Shown piece by piece: positions 16,810 through 25,488 of a stretch of 47,369 nt of DNA. Below the pieces are notes generated by a model. The model was not told the DNA's origin and made no database searches. It worked only from the letters and a program-made list of their open reading frames with translations. The position numbers and the translations under genes are program-made. The number at the start of each line of letters is the position of its first letter. The stretch's first letter is position 1. This stretch comes from Nitrospirota bacterium (GTDB taxonomy: Bacteria; Nitrospirota; Leptospirillia; Leptospirillales; Leptospirillaceae): NCBI GenBank assembly GCA_027314645.1, contig DAHVAL010000014.1:1-47369 (forward strand), read 5' to 3'.

Positions 16810-18433
16810 GATAATCCCCCTTGCCCCGGATCTCGGGAGTCAAGACCAGATCGCATTCCTGTCCAGGATGGGGCATCTTTCCCCCCTCCCTGAAAAACGC
16901 GCGACCATTTCCGTGTCTCCACCGGTAGGAACAGACCTGCATGCGCCCAAATCCGTCCTCCAACCGTTCAATTCTCGCCCGGCGAACCCCGAACATGGGA
17001 GAAGAAAAGCCTTCGCCGAACGGAAACAGCTTACTGTATCCTTCCCAAAAAACCGGATTCCGAAAATAGGAAGGAAGAAACGCGTCGATCTTCAATGGAG
17101 CGTCCGAAGACTTTGAGGGGCTTGCTCCGTTTTGGGAGTCGGCCTCATGATTGAGAATTTCTTTCAGTCTTCGCGACACTTCGGGAAGGAGATTTAAAGG
17201 GAACTCCAGCCCCCCCGCCATCGGGTGTCCTCCTCCAAGGATGGGGAGATCGGTCAACGCCTTCAATATTTCCGGGAACCGATCATTGTTCCGGCATCGC
17301 ACAGATCCTCTCACGGTCAACGAGGTCGTCAGCGTCCCCACAAAGACCGTCCGGTTCCATTCTTCGGAGATGCGATGGGCAACCCTTCCCAAAATTCCTG
17401 GGAACCAATTCGAATCAAACAAAAACCATCCATCCGGGTCCTTCTTACGAATCTCTTCGTAAAGAACCCATTCCATTTCCTGCCTTTTTCTGTTCATTTC
17501 GAGAAGAAGGTGGACCGTTTTTTCCGAGCTTTCCGAAGAAGAGGCCATCAACAGGTCGAACGCAGGGCGAGGATCTCCCATCCGTCCGGGCGCATTCAAA
17601 AACGGAATCACCCCAAAAGAGAAATCGCTCACAATGGGAGCCCGGCGGATCTTGCGTCGCAGAAGGATTCGGATCCCCGGGAATGCCGACAGCGCCTCCT
17701 CCGACAGGAGGGCCCGGATGAAGTAGCGATTTTCCCGTAAAAGGGGGGCACGGTCACCCAGCACGGAAAGTCCCGCCAAAAAGGCCATCTGAGGTTCTTC
17801 GTCCGGCGTCAGATAGGGCCTGATCAACGTATAGGCCGCCCCCGCAGAGGTAAGGGCCGACCGACCGGAAGGATGGACGAGAGGAACGGATTTCCGCGGC
17901 CATTCGTCCGGGATCAAATGGTGATCGACGACCAGACAGGACATCCCTTCCGACAGGAGCATCCGGAGGACATGCGCGCTGGATGCCCCCATATCCGTCA
18001 CGATAATCCGACGAATCCCTTCTTCCTGGAAGGGCTGGATCCGCGCGGGCCGAACAGATCGGCCATCTTCCCGATTCGTCAAAAGAATGGAGTGCGGATG
18101 GCCGCGATAGGTCAAAAATCTGGAGAGAATCGCTGCGGAGGTCAGGCCGTCTACATCGAGATCCGCATAGATGAGAACGGGTTCCCGGTTTTCAAGAAGC
18201 CCATGCATCCAGACACGGGGAGAATCCATGTCCCCAAGGGAATGGTCCCCCGGTGGAAGGGGGGCTTGAATGTCGTTGACGAAGGAATCGGGAGCGATTC
18301 CCCGGCGGAACAGGACCCGCACCCACACCGGATCAAGTCCCCATGCTTTGGAGTGGGCATACACCTCCTCCTCTGACATCTCGGGAACATCCCATGCATG
18401 GTTGTCACACCCTGCGATTTCTTGTTCCATCAT
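16769..18433 (-). CDS. recJ: Single-strand-specific exonuclease RecJ-like (DHH/DHHA1)
   Basis: 5'-to-3' single-strand DNA exonuclease of repair and recombination. In the 554-residue reading the DHH-superfamily motifs are all present but divergent: DLDVDG (91-96; usually DYDxDG), VTDMG (145-149), DHH (170-172) and GDRAPL (226-231; usually ADxxPL). The RecJ-type LNAPGRMGDPRPAFDLL segment and a DHHA1 GGGHPMAGG (about 400) follow. The metal-binding acidic residues appear kept, so activity is likely. Start: ATG with AAGGA upstream. A TTG 22 codons earlier extends the frame without family-like sequence. It lies between secF and relA. Confidence 0.88.
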   Translation of the reverse strand: MMEQEIAGCDNHAWDVPEMSEEEVYAHSKAWGLDPVWVRVLFRRGIAPDSFVNDIQAPLPPGDHSLGDMDSPRVWMHGLLENREPVLIYADLDVDGLTSAAILSRFLTYRGHPHSILLTNREDGRSVRPARIQPFQEEGIRRIIVTDMGASSAHVLRMLLSEGMSCLVVDHHLIPDEWPRKSVPLVHPSGRSALTSAGAAYTLIRPYLTPDEEPQMAFLAGLSVLGDRAPLLRENRYFIRALLSEEALSAFPGIRILLRRKIRRAPIVSDFSFGVIPFLNAPGRMGDPRPAFDLLMASSSESSEKTVHLLLEMNRKRQEMEWVLYEEIRKKDPDGWFLFDSNWFPGILGRVAHRISEEWNRTVFVGTLTTSLTVRGSVRCRNNDRFPEILKALTDLPILGGGHPMAGGLEFPLNLLPEVSRRLKEILNHEADSQNGASPSKSSDAPLKIDAFLPSYFRNPVFWEGYSKLFPFGEGFSSPMFGVRRARIERLEDGFGRMQVCSYRWRHGNGRAFFREGGKMPHPGQECDLVLTPEIRGKGDYLERLFVVSQYRQA

Positions 18434-18524
18434 CAAGCATCCTTGGTGTGGTTCCAGCACCTTGGGAGAAGGACCCAAATTTTTGAGTGACCGGGCCAAT
18501 CATCTAAATTCAGTCACAGGACTG

Positions 18525-18635
18525 TCAGATGACATTCTTCTTCTTGAGGTAGAGGATAACGATCACCGTCACCGGTGGAAGAAGAAAAAGCCCAATGCTT
18601 CCCAAAACCTCTGAAATGTTGATTTGACCCTGCAC
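18525..18635 (-). CDS. Possible 36-residue membrane microprotein
   Basis: A short frame in the secF-recJ gap begins with GTG about 8 bases after AAAGGA and encodes a mostly hydrophobic peptide (LGSIGLFLLPPVTVIVILYL) ending in four positive residues and VI. It looks like a single transmembrane helix with a cytoplasmic basic anchor. The frame remains open upstream into secF, where it has no membrane character. I do not recognise a family. It could be chance, but composition, ribosome site and position in the operon favour a real small gene. Confidence 0.4.
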   Translation of the reverse strand: MQGQINISEVLGSIGLFLLPPVTVIVILYLKKKNVI

Positions 18636-18666
18636 GAGATTGGTCCTTTCGAATATCCGGAAGGCA

Positions 18667-19614
18667 CTACACTCTATTGCTTTCCGGAGCCGTTTTCCTG
18701 GAAGAAACACCGAGTCCCTGCTTCCGTCCAGGAAGGACGAGAAGAAGAGGGCTGGCAACGAAGATCGAAGAGTAGGTCCCGATCATCACTCCGATAAAAA
18801 GGGCCAGGGAAAATGAATGAATCACCGGCCCGCCGCCTACCAACAGCGCGAACAAAACCAACTCCACGGTTAATGATACCACAACCGTCCGGCTAAGTAC
18901 TTGATTGATCCCTGAATTGATCAGCTCCTCAGGAGTCTGCCGTACCGTGCGGCGCATTTGTTCCCGAATACGGTCGAAAACCACGACTGTATCGGTGAGA
19001 GAATATCCGGCCAGGGTCAGCAGGCTGGTCACGATCAATAGATTGATTTCCGTCCCCATAATATAAAGGACGCCCAAAAGGGCGACGACATTGTGAAAGG
19101 TCGAGATGGCCGCCGCCAGGCCGAACCTGAATTCGAATCGGACCGCAATATAGAGGATAAATCCGATCAAGGAAAAAAGGATTGCCACCAACGCTTTTCC
19201 GGCAAGCTCGCTCCCGATCGTCGGGCCGATTTCAATGGACTGGCGGATCGTCATGGGATTCGACGGAAAACTGGTTCGCAAGACACGCAACAGGGATTCC
19301 GTCACGGAATGGGTCCGCTCTTTTCGAACCTTTACGCGAATGAATAGATCGGAGGTCCTGTTGACATTCTGAATCTGTGCTCCCGAAAATCCCTGGTCCG
19401 AGAGGACCTTCCGAACGCCCGCCAGAGATTCGGGATGGTCAAAATGCACCATAAGGGCCGTTCCCCCGGTAAAATCTATTCCCAGATTGGCCGCCCCCCG
19501 AACGATCTGAAAAAGCGCAAACAGGCCGATCACGACGAAAATAGAAGAAATCCCCAAGGAAATTTTTTTCTTTCCCATAAAGTCGATGGCCGGGTTTTTG
19601 ATCAATTCAAACAT
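18667..19614 (-). CDS. secF: Protein translocase subunit SecF
   Basis: Inner-membrane partner of SecD that uses the proton gradient to complete preprotein translocation through SecYEG. The 315 residues show a first transmembrane helix (about 18-38), the periplasmic LGIDFTGGTALMV signature, and five C-terminal helices with YSLTDTVVVFDRIREQMRR, the conserved SecF cytoplasmic stretch. It lies 27 bases after secD in the standard yajC-secD-secF order. The protein ends with a hydrophilic tail after the last helix. Confidence 0.96.
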   Translation of the reverse strand: MFELIKNPAIDFMGKKKISLGISSIFVVIGLFALFQIVRGAANLGIDFTGGTALMVHFDHPESLAGVRKVLSDQGFSGAQIQNVNRTSDLFIRVKVRKERTHSVTESLLRVLRTSFPSNPMTIRQSIEIGPTIGSELAGKALVAILFSLIGFILYIAVRFEFRFGLAAAISTFHNVVALLGVLYIMGTEINLLIVTSLLTLAGYSLTDTVVVFDRIREQMRRTVRQTPEELINSGINQVLSRTVVVSLTVELVLFALLVGGGPVIHSFSLALFIGVMIGTYSSIFVASPLLLVLPGRKQGLGVSSRKTAPESNRV

Positions 19615-19641
19615 GGAAATATCCCCAGGTTAGGAATGCGT

Positions 19642-21213
19642 TCATATCGAAAGTCGTTCTAATTTTGATCGTCTGGCAAGGAGGTCGAACACGATTCTGG
19701 TCCCCGCAAGAGAAGTAAAAAGGTTGATCGCAATCCCGACTGTCAGCGTAACGGCAAACCCTTTGATCGGACCCGTTCCGAACATAAAGAGGATCACGGC
19801 GGTGATGAGCGTCGTCACGTGGGAATCGACGATGGTTAAAAACGCCTTGTCGTACCCGAGGTCGATCGAGGATCGGACAGGCCTGCCCGACCTTATTTCT
19901 TCCCGAATACGTTCAAAGATAAGGACGTTGGAGTCGACACCCATCCCGACGGTAAGAATGATCCCTGCGATTCCCGGCAAGGTTAGGGTCGCATGGAGGG
20001 CCGCCATTGCCCCCATAAGAAAGAGCATATTGAGCATCAGGGCAAAGTCTGCGATCACTCCCGACAAACGGTAGTAAACGGCCATAAACAGGAGCACAAG
20101 AAGAAGGGCGATCATTGTTGCATGAAGCCCCGCGCGTATGGAGTCCTTTCCGAGGGAAGGCCCGACGGTGACATTCTGCAGGATTTGAACCGGTGCCGGA
20201 AGAGCCCCCGAGCGCAATACGATGGCCAGATCCTTCGCTTCCTTCATGGAAAAGCTGCCCGTGATCTGCGCCTGTCCTCCGGAAATTTCCTCCTGGATGA
20301 CCGGCGCGGAATAGACCGTCTTGTCCAAGACAATCGCCAGGCGATCCTTCACATGATTCTTCGTGATCTGGTCAAACAGCTTCGATCCGGCGGAATTGAA
20401 GGTCAATGAAACATAGGGCTCATTAAACTGTCCAAAGGCCACCCGTGCATCACTGATCATGTCTCCGGTCATCAAAGGAAGGGATTTCAGCAAATAGGGG
20501 ACCTTTGTCCCATTTTTTGAGGGCGAGTTCCCGTAAAGGACTTCCTCGCCTGGCGGAAGAGGGGTCTTGCCCCCATTGGTGAACTGGGCAGGATCCGCAG
20601 AATCGTCGGCAAGCTTAAACTCGAGGCGCGCCGTCCTTCCGATTAACGCCATCGCTCTTTCAGGATCGGTCACACCAGGCAACTGGATCAGAATCCGGTC
20701 CTTTCCTTGCTGTTCGATCACCGGCTCCGCGACGCCAAATTGGTCGATCCTGTTCCGAATGACTTCCATGGCCTGAGTCATGGCATGTGTCCGTATTCTC
20801 TGGGTTTCTTTTTTGGGAAGCGTGAACGCCAGGCTAGACGGGGAATCTGTGGATTTCTTTAAATAGGAGGCCCGGCTGGACACCCAATCGAGAGCCTTTT
20901 TTCGAGTCGCAGGGTCGGAGACTGCCAGTGTGATCGTGTCCCCTGAGACGGCTGGCTTGACGCCCAGTTCCGAAAGACCCGCGGCAATTTCATCCAAGGT
21001 GCCGGAGACCGCCTTATCCTCCAAAACTTGAAGGGTCAAAGACATCCCCCCTCTCAGATCAAGCCCCAATGAGATGGAACCGCCGGGAAGATAGGTCTTC
21101 ACGGAGGACGGGAGACTCTCCCACACAGGGAGGGACGGCAGAATCCAAAGAATCGAAAGGACAGTAAAAAGGACCAGCAGAACTATCCGGCCCCTTACAT
21201 TTTTTTTATGCAT
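19642..21213 (-). CDS. secD: Protein translocase subunit SecD
   Basis: Large periplasmic-domain subunit of the SecDF translocation motor. One N-terminal helix (about residues 9-28) precedes the SLGLDLRGGMSLTLQV signature, then a periplasmic P1 domain of about 270 residues with a VIRNRIDQFGVAEP segment. Five C-terminal helices follow, including GVDSNVLIFERIREE, which contains conserved charged residues of the proton path. At 523 residues it is a typical length for SecD proteins separate from SecF. Confidence 0.96.
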   Translation of the reverse strand: MHKKNVRGRIVLLVLFTVLSILWILPSLPVWESLPSSVKTYLPGGSISLGLDLRGGMSLTLQVLEDKAVSGTLDEIAAGLSELGVKPAVSGDTITLAVSDPATRKKALDWVSSRASYLKKSTDSPSSLAFTLPKKETQRIRTHAMTQAMEVIRNRIDQFGVAEPVIEQQGKDRILIQLPGVTDPERAMALIGRTARLEFKLADDSADPAQFTNGGKTPLPPGEEVLYGNSPSKNGTKVPYLLKSLPLMTGDMISDARVAFGQFNEPYVSLTFNSAGSKLFDQITKNHVKDRLAIVLDKTVYSAPVIQEEISGGQAQITGSFSMKEAKDLAIVLRSGALPAPVQILQNVTVGPSLGKDSIRAGLHATMIALLLVLLFMAVYYRLSGVIADFALMLNMLFLMGAMAALHATLTLPGIAGIILTVGMGVDSNVLIFERIREEIRSGRPVRSSIDLGYDKAFLTIVDSHVTTLITAVILFMFGTGPIKGFAVTLTVGIAINLFTSLAGTRIVFDLLARRSKLERLSI

Positions 21214-21257
21214 TACTCATCATCTCCCGAGCCGTCAGGTTATCATTCATAATGGTT

Positions 21258-21545
21258 TCACGATTCAAGGGTCAGGATCGCCTGCTTCATCACAGTGACA
21301 ACGACGCCCGGAGCGATTTCGAGATCCACCTGCCGGTCCCGAATCACTGAAATCGACCCGACAAGTCCCCCCCCGGTCACCACACGATCCCCGATCTTCA
21401 AGGAAGAAAGGAATTCCGCCATTTTCTTCTGACGCTTTTTTTGAGGAAAGATAACAAGGGCGTAAAATAGGACGATGATTAATAAAATTGGCACGAGTTG
21501 CATGACCGTCTGTCCCGATGAGGTTGACTGCGCAACGCTGTTCAT
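21258..21545 (-). CDS. yajC: Preprotein translocase accessory subunit YajC
   Basis: Single-pass membrane protein of the SecDF-YajC complex. The 95 residues have one transmembrane helix at about 16-35 followed directly by FPQKKRQKKM, the YajC hallmark, and a soluble domain with GDRVVTGGGLVGSI. Its start overlaps the tgt stop by 4 bases. The tgt-yajC-secD-secF order is widely conserved in bacteria. Confidence 0.96.
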   Translation of the reverse strand: MNSVAQSTSSGQTVMQLVPILLIIVLFYALVIFPQKKRQKKMAEFLSSLKIGDRVVTGGGLVGSISVIRDRQVDLEIAPGVVVTVMKQAILTLES

Positions 21546-22693
21546 TTATCGGCTCCTTCTATGTCCCTTGGCTGAAAACATGGAGTCTCCCACCCCGCAA
21601 GACGTCCTTCGGAAATCCTCTTGCGGATCTCGCGCATAAGATCCATATAAAATGACACATTATGGATCGTCCCCAGAATGGCCCCTGTCATTTCTGAATT
21701 TTTGACAAGGTGATGCAGGTAGGACTTTGAATGATTCCGGCACGTCGAACAGGCGCATGCCGGATCGATCGGGTCCATGTCCTCCCTGTATCGGGCATTT
21801 CGGATGACGATCGGGCCGTTCCAGGTGAAGTACATCCCGTTTCTTGCGTTTCTCGTTGGGAGGACGCAATCGAAAAGGTCCACCCCTTGGCGAACTCCTT
21901 CCACAATATCACCCGGATACCCGATTCCCATCAAGTACCGGGGGCGATTTTCGGGAAGAATCGGGAGGGTTGAGGACAGCATCCTGCGTCTTTCCTCGAA
22001 GCTCTCCCCGACACCCAGCCCACCGATTCCAAAGCCAGAAAATTCTTGTCCTTCGGATCCCCGCAGCGTCACAAGTCCTTCCGCGCTCCGCTCTCGAAGC
22101 GCTTTATCGATCCCCCCCTGAACAATCCCAAATAAGGGAGCGGAGGTTTCGGGGTTCCACGCATTCAAGGATCTTTGGGCCCATCTGTGGGTTCTCTCCA
22201 TCGCTTCGGCCACCCGTTCAGGCGGTTGGTCAACCCCCGCCAAGTCATCCAAAACCATCCGGATATCAACCCCAAGATCGCCTGAAATGGAAACCGCGTC
22301 CTCCGGGGACAGAAAGACTCTGGCCCCGTCATACGGAGATAAGAAAGAGATTCCCTCCTCCATAATTTTTCTTCGATGCTGAAGGCTCAGCACCTGGTAT
22401 CCGCCGCTGTCGGAGAGTGTGGGAATCCGGATTCCCATCATGCGGCCAATTCCCCCGTTTTGGCGTACGATTTCCCGACCGGGGCGCAGCCAGAGGTGAA
22501 AGGCATTCACCAGAAGAATCTCGGTCCCTGTTTCTTTCAACGTTTCTGGAATAAGCCCTTTGACGGTTCCCCTGGTGCCGACAGGCATAAACGCAGGCGT
22601 ATCGACTTCCCCGTGAAGGGTCCGAAGTCGCCCGGTTCGCGCTTTTGTCGTTGGATCACGGTGCCGAACCTCGAAGAACCCCTGAGGGATCAC
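21542..22693 (-). CDS. tgt: Queuine/preQ1 tRNA-guanine transglycosylase
   Basis: Exchanges guanine-34 for preQ1 in GUN-anticodon tRNAs, the first tRNA step of queuosine synthesis. The 383-residue TIM-barrel protein has the substrate-binding DSGGYQVLSL segment (about residue 94), IVQGGIDKALRERSAE, the nucleophile-region FDCVLPTRNARNG (about 275-287), and the zinc site CACSTC with a downstream His (about 315-345). Its start overlaps argS by 4 bases. No queuosine biosynthesis genes are in the window. Confidence 0.97.
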   Translation of the reverse strand: MIPQGFFEVRHRDPTTKARTGRLRTLHGEVDTPAFMPVGTRGTVKGLIPETLKETGTEILLVNAFHLWLRPGREIVRQNGGIGRMMGIRIPTLSDSGGYQVLSLQHRRKIMEEGISFLSPYDGARVFLSPEDAVSISGDLGVDIRMVLDDLAGVDQPPERVAEAMERTHRWAQRSLNAWNPETSAPLFGIVQGGIDKALRERSAEGLVTLRGSEGQEFSGFGIGGLGVGESFEERRRMLSSTLPILPENRPRYLMGIGYPGDIVEGVRQGVDLFDCVLPTRNARNGMYFTWNGPIVIRNARYREDMDPIDPACACSTCRNHSKSYLHHLVKNSEMTGAILGTIHNVSFYMDLMREIRKRISEGRLAGWETPCFQPRDIEGADK

Positions 22694-24459
22694 ATCGAAT
22701 CCGGAGCTGAAACACCCAGGAGAGAAAGTCCCTTCTTTAGAATTTTTGCCACGGCGATAGAAAGGCCGATTCTGGCAAGCATAACGGGACGATCCTTCTC
22801 CTCAGACGAAAGAATTCGGTGGTGAAAGTAATAATGATGGTAGGCGCCGGCCACGGCAGCCAGATAATCCGTTAAGGGGTGCACCTCGAAAGATTCCGCA
22901 CAACGAAGAATCACGCCTGAAAATTGGGCAAGAAGCCTGATGAGAGAACGCTCGGTTTGCTCCGACAGCACCGACAACGACCCCGCGGAAAATTCTTCGA
23001 GGGCGACGTTTCTGAGGGACGCCTGGGCCAAGAGACTTTTCACCCGGGCATGCGCATACTGGACATAAAAGACCGGGTTGTCCATGGAGCGCTCTTTGGC
23101 CTTGGCAAGATCGAACTCAAGCGGGGATTCGTGGCTTCGGGTCAAGTAGGAAAATCGGGTGGCATCAACCCCGACCTCGTCGAGCACTTCCCCTAACGTC
23201 ACATACTCGCCCGCTCGTGTCGACATGCTGACCGCTTTCCCATTCCTCATCAGGGACACAAGCTGGATCAGACAAATGCGCAAATCCACATTTTTCTTGG
23301 CGCGCTCGGCCAAAGTCCTGACGACCGCCTGCATCCGAGCCTGGTACCCATGGTGGTCTGCGCCCCAAACATCCACCAAGGTATCAAAACCGCGCTCCAC
23401 CTTGTCGGCGTGATAGGCGATGTCCGCCGCAAAATACGTGTAAGAGCCGTCCGATTTTTTGAGGACCCGATCCTTATCGTCATTCATGACGGTGGTCTTG
23501 AACCAGAGGGCCCCCTCCGACTCAAAGACCATTCCCCCCGGCTCCTGCTCCAAAAGATCAATCCAATGCGAAATTCGGGACCGGTCCTCTCCCGGAAAAA
23601 TATGAAGCGTTTTTTCGGAAAAAAACCGGTCAAAAGAGACGCCAAATCTCGAGAGATCGTTTCGAATCTCGGACATGATCAGTGTCTGGGCCACATGGGT
23701 AAACGCGTCCTGCACTTCTTCCGTGAACCGGCCCTCCAGGGCACTTTTCCGTACCGCATCCCCAATGAGCTCTTTTTCCTCTCTGAGTCTTTGGGCGATT
23801 TCGGGGATGTAGTCGCCTCGGTATCCTTCGCCGTCTCCCAGGAGACGCACCCTTTCTTCAGGATCAGCCCGTCCTTCAAGCCTTCGGAATGCGAGGTAAA
23901 CAGATTTTCCCAACATATTCATCTGATTACCGGCATCGTTGATATAGTATTCTGTCGAGACGCGATGGCCCGCTTCTCGAAGGATTCGGGCGAGAGAGTC
24001 GCCGAACGCGGCTCCTCGACCGTGACCGACATGAAGGGGACCTGTTGGATTGGCGCTGACAAATTCAACATTGATGGCTCTCGGACTGGAAACTTTCTCG
24101 GTGTGACTGTCAGATCCGATGACGCGTTCCAGATACCGGTAGAGGAAGGGAGAGGAAAAAGTAAGGTTGATGTATCCAGGACCGGCAACTTCTACCCACA
24201 CCAGCACATCAACTGCGGACGGATCATCCTTCATCGCGGTCACAATTTTTTCGGCGATGGCTCTGGGAGGCTTGCCGAGGCCCTTCGAGAGACCCATCAC
24301 CAAAGGAGTCGACAGATCTCCGAATTCCTCCTTTTTAGGCCACTCCAGTCGAAGGCCTTTTTCAAGGGTGGACTGGATCGTCTCGAGAGGCCATCCCTCC
24401 TCTGATCCCGATTTGAGAACGGCCCGAGTGATGATTCCTTTTACACACTCTTCAAACAC
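22690..24459 (-). CDS. argS: Arginyl-tRNA synthetase
   Basis: Class I synthetase that charges tRNA-Arg. The 589 residues show an N-terminal additional domain, the HIGH-type motif as HVGHGRG after NPTGPL (about residue 122), NDAGNQMN, and the catalytic WGADHHGYQARM region. The KMSKS-like loop reads SMSTR in GKAVSMSTRAGEYVTL, a variant also seen in other bacterial ArgRS from memory. The protein ends with a DALR anticodon-binding domain and the family-typical LLGVSAPDSM. It lies between tsaD and tgt with very short spacing. Confidence 0.97.
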   Translation of the reverse strand: MFEECVKGIITRAVLKSGSEEGWPLETIQSTLEKGLRLEWPKKEEFGDLSTPLVMGLSKGLGKPPRAIAEKIVTAMKDDPSAVDVLVWVEVAGPGYINLTFSSPFLYRYLERVIGSDSHTEKVSSPRAINVEFVSANPTGPLHVGHGRGAAFGDSLARILREAGHRVSTEYYINDAGNQMNMLGKSVYLAFRRLEGRADPEERVRLLGDGEGYRGDYIPEIAQRLREEKELIGDAVRKSALEGRFTEEVQDAFTHVAQTLIMSEIRNDLSRFGVSFDRFFSEKTLHIFPGEDRSRISHWIDLLEQEPGGMVFESEGALWFKTTVMNDDKDRVLKKSDGSYTYFAADIAYHADKVERGFDTLVDVWGADHHGYQARMQAVVRTLAERAKKNVDLRICLIQLVSLMRNGKAVSMSTRAGEYVTLGEVLDEVGVDATRFSYLTRSHESPLEFDLAKAKERSMDNPVFYVQYAHARVKSLLAQASLRNVALEEFSAGSLSVLSEQTERSLIRLLAQFSGVILRCAESFEVHPLTDYLAAVAGAYHHYYFHHRILSSEEKDRPVMLARIGLSIAVAKILKKGLSLLGVSAPDSM

Positions 24460-24470
24460 AAAGACTCCGA

Positions 24471-25475
24471 TTAATCTTCATCCCACCTCGGTCTCGGGCG
24501 GATTTCACTATAGGGAGGCCGGACGATTTCCCCCGATCGAAATAATTCCAAACCTGTCAAAGCTATCATAACTGCATTGTCTCCGCAAAGGGGGCGAGGG
24601 GCAATCCGAAGCGGAATCCCCTTCTCTTCACATAATATTTTGAGCAAGGTTCGAAAATGCTGATTGGCGGCAACCCCTCCTCCGACCAAAAAAACAGGGG
24701 GGTGAAATCTCCCGAGAGCTTTTCCAATACGATCAAGAAGGTGGGAGACGATTGCGTCTTGGTAGGAAGCGGCCATGAGAGGAAGGCGGTCCCCTGTGAT
24801 TCCCTCACTCCGCACATGCGAAACAAAAGCGGTTTTCAAGCCGCTGAAGCTAAAATCCAATTCCCTGGGTGTATGAATCCCCCGAAGAAATTTCAAGAAT
24901 GGCCCGCTCCAGGCCTCTGCAGCCTTTTCGATCTCCGGGCCGCCCGGGTACGGAAGCCCTAAGACCTTAGCCCCCTTGTCAAAGGCTTCTCCTGCCGCAT
25001 CATCCACCGTTCGTCCCACGAGGTCGAGGTCTGGCCACTTTCGAATGCGATAGAGATGTGTATGCCCCCCTGACACAACCAGTCCCAAGGACTCCTGCGG
25101 AATCTCCTCTTCGATTTCCACTGCGACCCTGAGGTGGGCGCGAATGTGATGAACCGGAATCAGGGGAATTTTTTTCGACCAGCAAAGGCCCTTGAGGTAA
25201 GAAATGGCACTTAACAGGCCTCCCGAAAGCCCGGGCCCTGTCGTCAGCGCAGCGGCAGCGACCTGATCAAGGGACAGGCCCGTTTCAGAAAAGGCTGCTT
25301 CCACCAAAAAGGGGAGACGTTCGGAATGTGTTCGGGAGGCAAGTTCAGGGACCACACCCCCATAGGGTGCATGGAGGTCGTTCTGGGAAAGTGAACGGTG
25401 GAAAAAAAGAGCCCCGGTCATATCGACCAGGGCTACAGATGTATCGTCACACGAACTCTCGATGGCAAGAATCAT
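24471..25475 (-). CDS. tsaD: tRNA N6-adenosine threonylcarbamoyltransferase TsaD
   Basis: Transfers threonylcarbamoyl to A37 of ANN-decoding tRNAs, acting with TsaB, TsaC and TsaE. The 334-residue ASKHA-fold protein opens with ILAIESSCDDTSVALVD. It has the metal-binding HHIRAHL (about residues 109-115), the VSGGHTHLY loop, DDAAGEAFDKGAKVLGLPYPGGP, and a C-terminal GGVAANQHFR. An Arg occupies the position before AH where Glu is common. It starts 13 bases after the clpC stop and so is probably read from the clpC promoter. Confidence 0.96.
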   Translation of the reverse strand: MILAIESSCDDTSVALVDMTGALFFHRSLSQNDLHAPYGGVVPELASRTHSERLPFLVEAAFSETGLSLDQVAAAALTTGPGLSGGLLSAISYLKGLCWSKKIPLIPVHHIRAHLRVAVEIEEEIPQESLGLVVSGGHTHLYRIRKWPDLDLVGRTVDDAAGEAFDKGAKVLGLPYPGGPEIEKAAEAWSGPFLKFLRGIHTPRELDFSFSGLKTAFVSHVRSEGITGDRLPLMAASYQDAIVSHLLDRIGKALGRFHPPVFLVGGGVAANQHFRTLLKILCEEKGIPLRIAPRPLCGDNAVMIALTGLELFRSGEIVRPPYSEIRPRPRWDED

Positions 25476-25488
25476 GGATCAGATGATC

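Noticed and set aside
22690-24459. Loss of KMSKS function in ArgS
   Set aside because: The loop reads SMSTR, but as I recall similar sequences are common among bacterial ArgRS, and all other motifs are intact.
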